A stretch of DNA of 64,000 bases from Zobellia barbeyronii (GCF_018603515.1 NZ_JACATN010000001.1:1037339-1101338); one strand, 5' to 3'; positions 9,307 through 19,166 are shown, numbered from the stretch's first letter. A program made the numbers and translations. Notes: a model not told the origin generated them from the sequence alone.

Positions 9307-10758
9307 TTGCTTACAAAATTTTCGCTAAGGTCGCGCATCTTCCTATCTATGATCCTTCTTGTGGTCGTGGCTTCTATTTTGATTGCTGGCGTTACTGTTT
9401 ATCAGTATAAGGAACAGTCAGAAGATTACCATTCAAACCGTTTAGAGCGTAAAGAAGAACAGGTAAGGCAGAGTTTGGAGTACGTTCTAAAGAAAACTAC
9501 ATATCCTGTAACTACCGAGAATCTAGGGTTAATTTTTAATGAAGAGATTTATGAGATTGCCAATGTGCAAAATCAGCGATTGAATATCTATGATCTAGAA
9601 GGACAACTAATTAAAACCTCTAGAGCGAAATTTGAAGTTGATTCTATTTCAAATTGTTTGAGTCCATATATATTATTCAAACTACAGTCTAGCTCAAATA
9701 AAAGGTTTGTAGATCAGAAAGCATTGGCCGGGGATAATTATAAAGCTTCCTATACTTATATCACTGATAAACGATTTAAACCAATTGGTATTTTAAATTT
9801 ACCATATTACGAAGATGACTCGTTTAACAACATGGAACTTAGAGAGTTTCTATTGCGATTGGGCGGGGTTTATTTTTTTATGTTGCTAATAGCCATTGGT
9901 TTAGCTTATTTTATATCTACATATATAACTCGTTCACTTCAGACTATATCGGATATGCTGGATAGGACTAATCTAGGAAAAAGCAATCATAAAATATTGA
10001 TTGATAATCCTAGTGAGGAAATTGAGAAATTGGTGACTTCATATAATGCTATGATCGATGAATTGGAGCATAGTGCCGTAAAGTTGGCCCGTAGTGAAAG
10101 GGAACAAGCTTGGCGAGAGATGGCGAAACAGGTAGCTCACGAGATTAAAAACCCGCTAACTCCTATGCGACTTACAGTTCAGAGTTTTGAACGAAAATTT
10201 GACCCACAAGACCCAAATATCGACACTAAAATTGCCGAGTTCTCAAAAACACTCATTCAGCAAATAGATACTATGAGTAGTATTGCCTCTGCCTTTTCTA
10301 ACTTTGCGGAAATGCCAGCTCAACAGAATGAAACGGTAAACATAGTTGAAATTGTACGTTTGGCATTGGACATTTTTAATGAAGATTACATTCATTTTAT
10401 TTCGGAGGAAAAAGAAATTATTACGAAATTAGACCGTACCCAATTAATACGGGTAGTTACTAACTTGGTTAAGAATGCCATACAGGCGGTTCCGGAAGTT
10501 GATAAGCCCCAAATTGTAGTGTCAGTTTCGTCCGACGGGGATTTTGCTAAACTTTGTGTGGCAGATAACGGTATTGGTATTGAGGAAGGGTTTAAAGAAA
10601 AAATATTTGAACCAAAATTCACCACAAAGTCAAGTGGAATGGGCTTAGGTCTAGGTATGGTTAAAAATATTGTAGAGACTTACAAAGGGCATATCACTTT
10701 TACATCGCAACCAGGAAAAGGAACGGTGTTTTCCGTTAAGTTTCCAATTGTGAAATAG
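9307..10758 (+). CDS. HAMP-domain sensor histidine kinase (NtrY-like)
   Basis: The open frame extends up to a GTG at 9271, but a -7 box at 9282 and the family-like N-terminus (MLTKFSLRSRIFLSMILL) favour TTG at 9307, giving 483 residues. Order: TM1 (about 10-33), an extracytoplasmic sensor segment of about 150 residues, TM2 (about 185-205), HAMP, a dimerisation/phosphoacceptor helix with VAHEIKNPLTPMRL (His near 278), and a catalytic ATPase domain with N, G1 and G2 boxes (NLVKNAIQAV, DNGIGIEE, GMGLGLGMVKN). The AWREMAKQVAHEIKNP wording is typical of NtrY-type kinases. No response regulator is adjacent. Signal unknown. Confidence 0.88.
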   Translation: MLTKFSLRSRIFLSMILLVVVASILIAGVTVYQYKEQSEDYHSNRLERKEEQVRQSLEYVLKKTTYPVTTENLGLIFNEEIYEIANVQNQRLNIYDLEGQLIKTSRAKFEVDSISNCLSPYILFKLQSSSNKRFVDQKALAGDNYKASYTYITDKRFKPIGILNLPYYEDDSFNNMELREFLLRLGGVYFFMLLIAIGLAYFISTYITRSLQTISDMLDRTNLGKSNHKILIDNPSEEIEKLVTSYNAMIDELEHSAVKLARSEREQAWREMAKQVAHEIKNPLTPMRLTVQSFERKFDPQDPNIDTKIAEFSKTLIQQIDTMSSIASAFSNFAEMPAQQNETVNIVEIVRLALDIFNEDYIHFISEEKEIITKLDRTQLIRVVTNLVKNAIQAVPEVDKPQIVVSVSSDGDFAKLCVADNGIGIEEGFKEKIFEPKFTTKSSGMGLGLGMVKNIVETYKGHITFTSQPGKGTVFSVKFPIVK

Positions 10759-10805
10759 GTTTAGACAGAAATAAGGAACAATATATACTACTCAAAAATC
10801 GCTAT

Positions 10806-11585
10806 ATGAAATTCAATAATGTTTTGGTAGATGATAAGCAATCTACTGCCATCGTAACCATTAACCGTCCCACAAAACTGAATGCTTTAAACCGTGAGAC
10901 TATTCTTGAACTCCACGATGCGTTTAAAGCTCTAGAGGCTGATAAATCTATTAAGGTCATTATCTTAACTGGTAGCGGCGAGAAGGCTTTTGTAGCCGGC
11001 GCGGATATTTCTGAATTCTCTGACTTTTCAGTAAAAGAAGGCGGTAAATTATCTGCGAAAGGGCACAAAGTTCTTTTTGATTTCGTAGAAAATCTTTCTA
11101 AGCCTGTTATCGCTGCAGTTAATGGTTTTGCTTTGGGTGGAGGATTGGAACTAGCTATGGCATGTCATTTTAGAGTGGCGAGTCATACAGCTAGAATGGG
11201 TCTTCCTGAAGTGTCTCTTGGTGTTATTCCTGGTTACGGAGGTACACAGCGTTTACCACAGCTAATTGGTAAAGGCAGAGCTTTTGAACTTATAATGACA
11301 GCAGGAATGATCGATGTAGAGCGTGCATTGGATTATGGTTTAATAAATCATGTCGTGTCCCAAGAAGAGCTAATTGGGTTTTGTCAGAAGTTGGCAAGTA
11401 AGATATCGAATAACTCCCCTGTTGCGCTCAGTTATGCAATAAAAGCGGTAAATGCGGGTTTTAAGAACAGTAATGGATATGATGAAGAAATAAAGGCTTT
11501 TGGTGCTTGTTTTGGTACCGAGGACTTTAAGGAAGGTACCTCCGCCTTTTTAGAAAAGCGGAAGGCCAATTTTCCTGGCGAGTAA
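10806..11585 (+). CDS. Enoyl-CoA hydratase/isomerase (crotonase) family protein
   Basis: A 259-residue crotonase of standard length. The oxyanion-hole motifs are AFVAGADISEF (61-71) and NGFALGGGLELAMACH (106-121). Both catalytic acids of true hydratases are present: Glu115 and Glu135 (GLPEVSLGVIPGYGGTQRL). It should hydrate short-chain 2-enoyl-CoA to 3-hydroxyacyl-CoA in beta-oxidation or butyrate-type metabolism. No other fatty-acid genes are adjacent. It starts 48 bases after the histidine kinase and may be read through from it. Confidence 0.92.
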   Translation: MKFNNVLVDDKQSTAIVTINRPTKLNALNRETILELHDAFKALEADKSIKVIILTGSGEKAFVAGADISEFSDFSVKEGGKLSAKGHKVLFDFVENLSKPVIAAVNGFALGGGLELAMACHFRVASHTARMGLPEVSLGVIPGYGGTQRLPQLIGKGRAFELIMTAGMIDVERALDYGLINHVVSQEELIGFCQKLASKISNNSPVALSYAIKAVNAGFKNSNGYDEEIKAFGACFGTEDFKEGTSAFLEKRKANFPGE

Positions 11586-11607
11586 CATGTCCGCTTAAAA
11601 CCTACTT

Positions 11608-13158
11608 ATGCGAACCCGAAGAAGCCTAATAGCACTGCTGTTTTTGGCTACCCTAACTTTTTCAAATGCACAGGATATTCCTGTAGACTATAAGCTTGGA
11701 GAGAATTATTCCGATAGGTATAAATATTCTACCGTATTGGCAATAGACCGTTCCGCTAAAGAACAGACCGTACTGGTACGAACGTATTATGGTGGTATGC
11801 CGCTAAGGGCAAAAGGCCATTTTATTGAAGTTTATGATACCGAACTTAATTTGGTAGCCGACTATAATTATAAATATGCCGGTAAACATATGGTAGACGG
11901 TTTTGTGAAAAATGGTCAGCTTTATTTGTTAGAGTTGGTTTATGATCACAAAGACGAGGCCTATAACTATGTAGTGCACCAGAGTCCTTTGGACGAGTTT
12001 AATTTTACCGAAAGAAAGTTGCTTTCTATTCCTTCCAAAGAAGTCATAAATCCGCTTGCAGTTAGTAAATACAATCAAAAATTTGGCAACGGATTTTCAA
12101 CAGCAACTCATTTTAATGATGACAGGTCTGCTTTTGCAGTAACGGTTCACCACAGGGAAGGGAAAGAAGAGAAATATCATATCTATCTTTATGGAACAGA
12201 TTTAAAACTTCAGTTGGACTATGATTTTAGCGCCAATATTGAGGAAAAGAACTATGCTTTTGAAAATATTGAAGTTTCAAAAGATTTAAAGGAATTGTAC
12301 TTAATGGGGAAAGCCTTTTTTAAGAAAAGAAGGTTTGACGTAAAGGAGAGAAGATTTCAATATGAATTGGTTCGTATTACCCAAGACGGTTATAAAACCC
12401 AAGAATTTGCAGATGCCGGACGGTTTTCAGAATCCTTAAAACCAGTATTGTCGGGTAACGATATGAAAGTGGTAGGTTTCTATGCAGATAGAAAAGATAA
12501 CAGATACAATGGTTTAGTTTATTTTAATTTGGATGCTAATTCATTGGCTATTAAAGCGAAAAAATACAATCCATTTTCAGATCAGTTTATGTTGGATAAA
12601 TTTGGTCGTGAGGTAGATGCTGAAATCAAGAACCTTATTTTTAAGAGCGTTCATATTACGCCTAACAATGATATTCTCTTCAGTGCCGAAGAGTATTTTG
12701 TAACAGCCGGACAAGACATTGGATCAGGAGCTACCAAAAAAGTAGATCGTTTTCATTACAATGATATTGTGTTAGCAAAGCTGAATGCTTCGGGAGCAAT
12801 GGAATGGGCTCGTAACATCAATAAGGCAGAGGTAACCCAAGGTGATGCTTCTTACGCTTCCTATACAGCTTATGGCGAGGGTGAAGACATGTACTTCTTC
12901 ATTAATTCTGGTGAAAATCCGCAGAAAATGAGCAAGGAGCGAATCTTGTTCAAACAAGGGTTTAGCAGGAACCCTAACATGTTCGTTATTAAAGTGGATG
13001 GCTCCGGCGACCTTTCTTACAAGAAATTGATTGACGATAAAGATGTGAGATTACCTATCATGGTATCTAGACCTTTCATAGATGATGCTTCTGACCACCT
13101 TTTGTTTTATGCCAAACGTGGAACAAAAAAGCAATTGGTAGAAGTGACTGTTAAATAG
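11608..13158 (+). CDS. Secreted protein of unknown function, possibly beta-propeller-like
   Basis: A 516-residue protein with a signal peptide (MRTRRSLIALLFLATLTFSNAQ). The rest is rich in aromatic and charged beta-strand patterns such as YNGLVYFNLDANSL and YHIYLYGTDLKLQ, with repeated strand-turn-strand character suggestive of a beta-propeller; this is inference. No catalytic motif, lipobox or T9SS sorting tail was recognised. It lies 22 bases after the enoyl-CoA hydratase, so co-transcription is likely. Proteins of this kind are common and uncharacterised in Flavobacteriia. Confidence 0.7.
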   Translation: MRTRRSLIALLFLATLTFSNAQDIPVDYKLGENYSDRYKYSTVLAIDRSAKEQTVLVRTYYGGMPLRAKGHFIEVYDTELNLVADYNYKYAGKHMVDGFVKNGQLYLLELVYDHKDEAYNYVVHQSPLDEFNFTERKLLSIPSKEVINPLAVSKYNQKFGNGFSTATHFNDDRSAFAVTVHHREGKEEKYHIYLYGTDLKLQLDYDFSANIEEKNYAFENIEVSKDLKELYLMGKAFFKKRRFDVKERRFQYELVRITQDGYKTQEFADAGRFSESLKPVLSGNDMKVVGFYADRKDNRYNGLVYFNLDANSLAIKAKKYNPFSDQFMLDKFGREVDAEIKNLIFKSVHITPNNDILFSAEEYFVTAGQDIGSGATKKVDRFHYNDIVLAKLNASGAMEWARNINKAEVTQGDASYASYTAYGEGEDMYFFINSGENPQKMSKERILFKQGFSRNPNMFVIKVDGSGDLSYKKLIDDKDVRLPIMVSRPFIDDASDHLLFYAKRGTKKQLVEVTVK

Positions 13159-13191
13159 CAATAGTCTCTATTCAATATTGGATTATTTCCA

Positions 13192-13199
13192 TAAATTTG
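13192..13199 (+). promoter_or_regulatory. Bacteroidota -7 box TAAATTTG ahead of the radical SAM gene
   Basis: A perfect TAnnTTTG lies 17 bases upstream of the TTG at 13216, which supports that non-ATG start and a very short leader. Confidence 0.45.
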
Positions 13200-13215
13200 G
13201 AATAAATCCATTCAA

Positions 13216-14289
13216 TTGAAATCTGAATCATATATAAAGGGCTGTGGTGCGCAACAAAACATTCACAATAAATTTCTTCAAAACGTCTATGAAACCCGAG
13301 ACGATTTTCTTGAATTTTGCCGCATAGAAGGAGAGAAGGCAGATAGGAACAAAACGCAGTACATTCCTATTTTTCCAAAGACAATAGTCAATAAAGTGAC
13401 CAGCCCAGATGTTGGTATGCAGTATTCCATGAATCCTTATCAAGGTTGTGAACATGGTTGTATTTATTGCTACGCTCGTAATACCCATGAATTTTGGGGC
13501 TATAGTGCCGGATTGGATTTTGAGCGAAAGATTTTAATTAAGAAGGATTCTGCCAAATTACTAGAGACTAAATTGAAGAGTAAACGCTGGGAAGCGAGAA
13601 CCATTGTGCTTTCAGGCAATACGGACTGTTATCAACCAGCAGAGAAAAAGTTTGAAATTACCCGTGATTGTCTCAAGATTTTTCTGAAGTACAAACATCC
13701 CGTTGGCATCATAACAAAAAATGCTCTGGTACTCCGCGATTTGGATATCTTAAAGGAACTAGCCAAAGACCGATTGATTGGGGTTAATGTTTCGGTAACC
13801 TCCTTATCCGAAGAAACCAGACGAATTCTTGAACCCAGAACTACTACCATTAAAAAGCGATTGGAAACTATTCGCATATTATCTGAAAATAATATTCCCG
13901 TAAATGCTATGTTGGCTCCCATAATACCAGGAATCAATAGCCATGAGATTATGAATTTGGCAAAAGCCGTTTCTGATAATGGTGCAAAATCATTCGCTTT
14001 TACTGTTGTCCGTCTCAATGGCGCAATTGGTCAAGTTTTTACTGATTGGATTCATAAAGCCTTACCGGACAAAGCGGACAAAGTGTTACATCAAATTGAA
14101 GAATGCCATGGAGGCTCTTTAAACGATAGTCGGTTTGGTGTTCGCAGTAAAGGTGAAGGTAAGATTGCTACACAAATTCATGATTTGGTGCGTCTGGCGC
14201 GGCACACTTATTTTAAGAACAAGTCTTTTCCTCCGCTCAACCATGAATTGCATGAGCAATTTAAAGATGGGCAACTACGATTTTTTTGA
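13216..14289 (+). CDS. PA0069-family radical SAM protein
   Basis: A 357-residue protein from a TTG start; the N-terminal YIKGCGAQQNIHNKF is family-like and no usable ATG precedes it. The [4Fe-4S]-binding CxxxCxxC motif is QGCEHGCIYC (Cys78, Cys82, Cys85). It is followed by the GNTDCYQPAEKKFEITR segment typical of the PA0069/Rv2578c (SplB-like) group. These are SAM-dependent radical enzymes with no agreed substrate; the SplB resemblance suggests possible nucleic-acid chemistry, which is unproven. It is monocistronic. Confidence 0.88.
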   Translation: MKSESYIKGCGAQQNIHNKFLQNVYETRDDFLEFCRIEGEKADRNKTQYIPIFPKTIVNKVTSPDVGMQYSMNPYQGCEHGCIYCYARNTHEFWGYSAGLDFERKILIKKDSAKLLETKLKSKRWEARTIVLSGNTDCYQPAEKKFEITRDCLKIFLKYKHPVGIITKNALVLRDLDILKELAKDRLIGVNVSVTSLSEETRRILEPRTTTIKKRLETIRILSENNIPVNAMLAPIIPGINSHEIMNLAKAVSDNGAKSFAFTVVRLNGAIGQVFTDWIHKALPDKADKVLHQIEECHGGSLNDSRFGVRSKGEGKIATQIHDLVRLARHTYFKNKSFPPLNHELHEQFKDGQLRFF

Positions 14290-14661
14290 TAGCTATCCTT
14301 TAATAGGTTCTTTATTGCACCCATTTCCTGCTTTAATTCTAAATCTTCACGGTATTTGTCTTTCCTCATTAGTTGGCAAGCCATCAGTAGGTAACTTTCA
14401 CATAATGGGCTTTTTATAGATTATTGTCACATAAATGAGGTTAATCTATTTTTAGTGTAATCTCATCAATGCCTTCTAAAAATTCTGAGATCCGTAAATT
14501 TTAGATACTGATATTATTAATAACTGCCCAGGGAGGTGTAATGGCTGGTATCCTCATAATCTTAGGGTTTTTTGAGCATGTTAAATTAATATCAAGTAAA
14601 CATCCGAAAGGGATTAGATGACGTATAACAGGTTCAGAACATCAATATCAAATACCATTAT
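14290..14661 (+). other. Intergenic stretch with no convincing gene
   Basis: About 370 bases between the radical SAM and glycosyltransferase genes. The only item of note is a 26-codon frame at 14541-14621 (MAGILIILGFFEHV...) preceded by GGGAGGTGT. A good Shine-Dalgarno is unusual in this genome, but there is no other support. The stretch probably contains the glycosyltransferase promoter and leader. Confidence 0.4.
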
Positions 14662-16071
14662 ATGAAACAAAATACCACATTAAACATACCAGCTTCTCCT
14701 AAAAGAGGCTTAGTTCACAAATTCAAAGTTTTTATAGAGACTGCCAATGCCTGGGGCATTTTTGTTATGGGAAGCACTTTTGTCCTAATGATAGGTGCAG
14801 CTTATATGTCTTATATTTTAAGAAGTGATTTAACTGAGTTTAACTTAGAGCGTTCTACTTCTTACTTCGGTCAGGCATTTATGTATTTGGCCATCAGTCT
14901 TTTTGTTTTTAAAGCAGTATTTTTTCTTTTTATCATTTATAGATATTTCAGATATAAGGCAATCAAGTCTGTTTCAAATGAAGAATTACCAACGGTTACA
15001 GTTATTGTACCAGCTTACAACGAAGGCAAACAAGTATATGATACTTTAATTAGTTTGGCTGAGAGTGATTTTCCACATGAAAAGTTAGAGTTATTATCTA
15101 TTGACGATGGTAGTAAGGATGACACTTGGCATTGGATGAAAGAAGCAAAAAAGGTTTTGGGTGATCGTGTAACGATTTTTCAACAACCAAAAAACATGGG
15201 GAAACGCCATGGTCTATATAGAGGATTTAATGAAGGTAAAGGTGAAATTTTTGTAACTGTAGATAGCGATTCTATAGTAGACAAGGATACGCTACGTAAT
15301 TTGGTTAGCCCATTTGTGGTAAACGAAAACTGTGGAGCGGTTGCTGGAAACATTCGTGTTCTTAATAACGAAAAGGCATTACTTCCAAAAATGTTGGATG
15401 TGAGTTTTGTTATGAGTTTTGAATTCGTAAGATCTGCTGAAAGTTCTTTAAACTCAGTATTATGTACTCCGGGAGCTTTAGCAGCTTACCGTAGAACTGC
15501 TGTTTTTAACTGTTTAGACCAGTGGATAAATCAAACTTTTATGGGGCAGCCTTCAGATATTGGAGAGGATCGCGCTATGACAAACATGATTTTGAAACAA
15601 GGATATCATGTTTTGTTTCAAAGAAACGCATATGCTTATACTAATGTTCCTGAGCAGTATACTGGTCTTTACAAAATGTTCATTAGATGGGGTAGAAGTA
15701 ATGTTCGTGAAAACATTGAAATGTCTAAGTATGTATTTACAAACTTTAGAAAAGGATCAAAATTTGGACCAAGGTTGTTGTTCATAAGCCAATCCATTAA
15801 AATATTAATGAGCTACCCATTCTTGTTCTTTATGTTTTTCTTTATTTTGACCCACCCACTTTTGTTCTTAAGCTCTACGCTTTTTAGCATATTGATATTG
15901 TCAACATTCCCAGTATTGTTTTATGCAAAACGATATAATTTTAAAGAATCTTTTTGGGCATATTCATATAGTATCCTATTCACTTTTGGGTTGTTCTGGA
16001 TTACTCCATATGCTATTGCAACAGCAAACAAAAGAGGTTGGTTAACTCGTGAGTTACCAGCAAAAAAGTAA
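14662..16071 (+). CDS. Membrane glycosyltransferase family 2 (hyaluronan/NodC-like synthase)
   Basis: A 469-residue processive-type GT2. Two N-terminal membrane helices (about 32-53, 72-95) precede the GT-A domain: TVIVPAYNEGK (113-123), SIDDGSKDD (Asp148/149), TVDSDSIVD (DSD 201-203), CTPGALAAYRR (268-278), GEDRAMTN (Glu302-Asp303, catalytic base region) and FIRWGRSNVRE (Arg342-Trp343, like the QxxRW motif with the Gln replaced). Three or four further helices follow (about 370-460). The layout matches hyaluronan synthase, NodC and related polysaccharide synthases that polymerise and extrude a glycan. The sugar is unknown. It is monocistronic with a strong terminator. Confidence 0.88.
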   Translation: MKQNTTLNIPASPKRGLVHKFKVFIETANAWGIFVMGSTFVLMIGAAYMSYILRSDLTEFNLERSTSYFGQAFMYLAISLFVFKAVFFLFIIYRYFRYKAIKSVSNEELPTVTVIVPAYNEGKQVYDTLISLAESDFPHEKLELLSIDDGSKDDTWHWMKEAKKVLGDRVTIFQQPKNMGKRHGLYRGFNEGKGEIFVTVDSDSIVDKDTLRNLVSPFVVNENCGAVAGNIRVLNNEKALLPKMLDVSFVMSFEFVRSAESSLNSVLCTPGALAAYRRTAVFNCLDQWINQTFMGQPSDIGEDRAMTNMILKQGYHVLFQRNAYAYTNVPEQYTGLYKMFIRWGRSNVRENIEMSKYVFTNFRKGSKFGPRLLFISQSIKILMSYPFLFFMFFFILTHPLLFLSSTLFSILILSTFPVLFYAKRYNFKESFWAYSYSILFTFGLFWITPYAIATANKRGWLTRELPAKK

Positions 16072-16125
16072 TTGATATTTAGTAATAATATATACCGAGA
16101 ATGGTTTTGATAATCCGTTCTAAGT

Positions 16126-16157
16126 AAAAAGTCCCGTAGCAATACGGGACTTTTTTT
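16126..16157. terminator. Bidirectional Rho-independent terminator
   Basis: A stem AAGTCCCGTA / TACGGGACTT with a GCAA tetraloop, flanked by A and T tracts. It sits between the convergent glycosyltransferase and Gfo/Idh/MocA genes and can serve both. Confidence 0.92.
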
Positions 16158-16197
16158 GTTTCAACTTAAAAGAAACAATTTCAATAAATAGCTTACT

Positions 16198-17628
16198 TTA
16201 TTTCAATTCCCAACCTTTACGATACTTGCCTTTAACCCAGTCGTTGGCAAGGTCCCAGTTGGTAACATTCATATTGGCGCCATCCCAAAGAATTTTTCTT
16301 CTTCCAGGGTATTCAAAAGGATCCCAGTCCCCTATTTTTTTGCCAGCTTTCAGTTTTTTGTACTGAAATGCTTTAATGGCCAAGTTGCCCATTAATACAG
16401 CTTCCGTTAAAGGTCCTGATCTTTTGAAGTCTGATGAGGTCTCAGTGCCATTTAAGCAACCTTCTACAAAGTTTCTCTGGTGACCATCTACATCACCATC
16501 AATTCTACCTAAATAAGGCGTAGGCGCTTTAAACATATCCATGTTTTGGCTTGGTAGTAATCTTGCGTTTCGTGAGTAGGTGTCCGTAACTAAAATACCT
16601 TTGGTTCCGTAAAAGACAGAACCACCACCACCATCACCAATAGTTTCGCCATCTGCCAATTCATCCGGTAAATCAGGCATAAGTCCGCCATCATACCAGT
16701 TTAGTGCAATATCACCATGTTGTTCCGTGTTGAATTTTAACCTTACGATTGAAGATGCAGGACATGATTCACTATAATCAGCTTCCACAAAATCGCCAAC
16801 CCAATTGGTAGTACAGCTAGCTTCAGCTTCGGTGGGATATCCTAAGTTAAGTACGCTAAAAGGGGTTTCCATAATGTGGCATCCCATGTCGCCAAGGGCT
16901 CCAGTTCCAAAATCCCAGAAACCTCTCCATTTAAAAGGAAGATAGGCTTCATTGTAATCACGTTGTGCAGCAACTCCTAACCATAGGTCCCAATCAAGAC
17001 CTTTGGGAATAGGTTGTTTCTCCGTAGGTGCAGGAACACCTTGTGGCCATACTGGACGGTTGGTCCAGCAATCTACTTTATATACTTTTCCGATAATTCC
17101 AGAATCTATCCATTCTTTTGCTTCACGGCTACCGTCACTAGAAGCTCCTTGGTTCCCCATTTGAGTTACAATGCCATGTTCTTTGGCAACTTGGGTCATC
17201 ATTCGTGCTTCGTTGATATTATGCGTCAACGGCTTTTCAACATAGGCATGTTTCTTTTCACGCATAAAAGGCAGTGCAATAGAAGCGTGCATATGATCTG
17301 GTGTTGCCACCATAATCGCATCTATTTCGCTGAGGTGCTTATCATAGACCTTTCTATAATCCTTGTATCTTTTTGCCTTCGGATATTTTTTATAAGTGTC
17401 AGCCGCTCTTCTGTCGTCAACATCACAGAGTGTCACAAATTTTACTTTACCGGTTCCGTCTAGCCCTTGCATAACTCCCGATCCACGACCACCAACACCA
17501 AAAGCGCCCACATAAAGGGTGTCACTAGGTGCAACATGGTTCTTGCCCATAACAAAACTTGGTACGATGGAAAATACGGCAGAGGCCGCTGCGGCATTCT
17601 TGATAAATTTTCTTCTTTGCATCTTCAA
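16198..17628 (-). CDS. Gfo/Idh/MocA family oxidoreductase with Tat signal
   Basis: A 476-residue protein. The N-terminal MQRRKFIKNAAAASAVFSIV is a twin-arginine-like signal, so it is likely exported folded with its cofactor. A Rossmann segment (LYVGAFGVGGRGSGVMQ, about 36-55) and the family EKP motif (AYVEKPLTHN, near 130) follow. The long C-terminal half with FKWRGFWDFGTGALGDMGCH resembles the glycoside-acting, periplasmic branch of the family. It probably oxidises or reduces a sugar or sugar derivative with bound NAD(P). It is monocistronic; similar enzymes often work with GMC, DUF1080 and TIM-barrel enzymes like those at 39.5-56 kb. Confidence 0.88.
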   Translation of the reverse strand: MKMQRRKFIKNAAAASAVFSIVPSFVMGKNHVAPSDTLYVGAFGVGGRGSGVMQGLDGTGKVKFVTLCDVDDRRAADTYKKYPKAKRYKDYRKVYDKHLSEIDAIMVATPDHMHASIALPFMREKKHAYVEKPLTHNINEARMMTQVAKEHGIVTQMGNQGASSDGSREAKEWIDSGIIGKVYKVDCWTNRPVWPQGVPAPTEKQPIPKGLDWDLWLGVAAQRDYNEAYLPFKWRGFWDFGTGALGDMGCHIMETPFSVLNLGYPTEAEASCTTNWVGDFVEADYSESCPASSIVRLKFNTEQHGDIALNWYDGGLMPDLPDELADGETIGDGGGGSVFYGTKGILVTDTYSRNARLLPSQNMDMFKAPTPYLGRIDGDVDGHQRNFVEGCLNGTETSSDFKRSGPLTEAVLMGNLAIKAFQYKKLKAGKKIGDWDPFEYPGRRKILWDGANMNVTNWDLANDWVKGKYRKGWELK

Positions 17629-17697
17629 AAATTGGATTAAGGTTCTGAACTTGAAGGTACAAAAAAAAGTGAGGTCGCAGATGTGATTTTTAGCAGG

Positions 17698-18381
17698 TTA
17701 AAGTGTGAACCCTGTGTTTGACACTAGTGGGTCCCATTCTTTGTAAAATTGTTTAAGGAAATCTACCATATATTGGTGACGTTCTTCGGCCAACTTTGTG
17801 CCAGTTTTGGTATTCATTTTATTCTTAAGTAGAAGCAGCTTTTCATAAAAGTGATTAAGCGTAGGAGCGCTGGATTTTTTATACTCCTCTTTGCTCATTT
17901 TTAAATTGGGAGCAATTTCAGGGTTATAAAGCTCTCTATTTTTGAATCCACCGTAGTTAAAAGCTCTAGCAATGCCAATAGCACCTAAAGCATCTAGCCG
18001 GTCTGCATCTTGAACAACCTCTAGTTCTAAAGATGAAAATTTCTCTTCCTCAGTTTTTTCAAGTGAATTTTTAAAAGAGATATTTTCAATAATCTTAATG
18101 ACGTGGTTAATAGTCTCTTCGTTCACCTTTAAATCGCCCAAAAATTGTTGTGCGAGTTTTGGCCCTACAGTCTCATCACCATTATTGAATTTTGCATCTG
18201 CTATATCATGTAATAGGGCGCCAAGGCTAACGACCAATTTGTCTACTTTCTCTTCTTTTGCTATTAAGAGCGTATTTTTAAAAACTCGTTCTATATGCAA
18301 CCAATCGTGCCCTCCTTCGGCTCCTTTTAAAGTTTCTTTTACAAAAGCAATGGTCTGCTCTACTATTTCGGTGTCTGTCAT
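17698..18381 (-). CDS. HD-domain phosphohydrolase (YedJ/YpgQ-like)
   Basis: A 227-residue cytosolic protein. The metal-binding HD signature is present: His in GGHDWLHIERV (about 23-33), HD in ALLHDIADAKF (about 52-62) and Asp in VVQDADRLDALGAIG (about 130-144). The family hydrolyses phosphoester or phosphoanhydride bonds of nucleotides; the exact substrate is not readable. Its ATG overlaps the stop of the upstream acyltransferase gene (shared base 18381), so the two are translationally coupled. Confidence 0.9.
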   Translation of the reverse strand: MTDTEIVEQTIAFVKETLKGAEGGHDWLHIERVFKNTLLIAKEEKVDKLVVSLGALLHDIADAKFNNGDETVGPKLAQQFLGDLKVNEETINHVIKIIENISFKNSLEKTEEEKFSSLELEVVQDADRLDALGAIGIARAFNYGGFKNRELYNPEIAPNLKMSKEEYKKSSAPTLNHFYEKLLLLKNKMNTKTGTKLAEERHQYMVDFLKQFYKEWDPLVSNTGFTL

Positions 18382-19124
18382 TATTTTGATTTGAAAGAGG
18401 TGATACCTGAGATAACTTTTTGTTCGGTTTCAGCTAAAACAGCATCAAAATTGGAATTGACTTCAATGGGCTCGTGTACTTGAAAGGTAATGTGGTTGCC
18501 AATGCCATTTGGAAACTTCCCGTATTTGAGCATTTTCCATGAATTATTAATACTTATAGGAACTACTAAAGCAGAAGGTGAATTTTTCATAAGTAGTTTA
18601 AGCCCAGTTGCCTTAAAAGGTTTAGGATGACCAGTGCGACTCCTTGTTCCTTCAGGAAATATGACGGCACTTCTTTTATGCTCTTCTATATAACGGCCCA
18701 GTTTTGCAATTTCGGAGAGAGCTTGTCTACTATCATTCCTATCAATAAGAACAGAACCTCCGTGACGTAGATTATACGAAACACTAGGTATGCCTTTGCC
18801 AAGTTCCTTTTTGCTGACAAATTTTGGGTGATGTTTTCTCATGAACCATACAATAGGCGGTATGTCATGCATACTCTGGTGATTTGGAACAATGATTAAA
18901 GGCCTATCTGTTGGAATATCATATGGGTTATTAAAGTCATAAGTGGTACCCAATATATGCGTACACCGCATAAGAGATAGATTAAGGAAGGCTACGCTCA
19001 TCCTATGGGCATTATACCCAAAAATATTAAAACAGACCCATTGAATAGGGTGAAATACCAAAAGACATAATCCAAAGAAAATTATGTAAATGAAAGTAAG
19101 TGGGTATGCCAATAGCTTTTGCAT
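18381..19124 (-). CDS. 1-acyl-sn-glycerol-3-phosphate acyltransferase (PlsC-like)
   Basis: A 247-residue member of the LPLAT family. It has an N-terminal membrane helix (about 8-30), the H-x4-D catalytic motif NHQSMHD, motif III FPEGTRSRTGHP and motif IV ALVVPISI. It should transfer an acyl group to lysophosphatidic acid to make phosphatidic acid. The start is supported by a minus-strand TATTTTTG box at 19129-19136, so close that the transcript would be nearly leaderless. It is the first gene of a two-gene unit with the HD hydrolase. Confidence 0.9.
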   Translation of the reverse strand: MQKLLAYPLTFIYIIFFGLCLLVFHPIQWVCFNIFGYNAHRMSVAFLNLSLMRCTHILGTTYDFNNPYDIPTDRPLIIVPNHQSMHDIPPIVWFMRKHHPKFVSKKELGKGIPSVSYNLRHGGSVLIDRNDSRQALSEIAKLGRYIEEHKRSAVIFPEGTRSRTGHPKPFKATGLKLLMKNSPSALVVPISINNSWKMLKYGKFPNGIGNHITFQVHEPIEVNSNFDAVLAETEQKVISGITSFKSK

Positions 19125-19135
19125 AGTACAAAAAT

Positions 19136-19166
19136 AAAAAACCGCTTCACAGGGAAGCGGTTTTTT
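19136..19166 (-). terminator. Rho-independent terminator of the bacilliredoxin gene
   Basis: A stem ACCGCTTC / GAAGCGGT with a 5-base loop, flanked by A and T runs on both sides. It follows the bacilliredoxin gene on the minus strand and borders the acyltransferase promoter. Confidence 0.88.

Noticed and set aside
13216..14289. The radical SAM protein as a RiPP maturase for the GG peptides
   Set aside because: It lies 44 kb away, has the PA0069/SplB-like layout without a SPASM or RRE domain, and stands alone.
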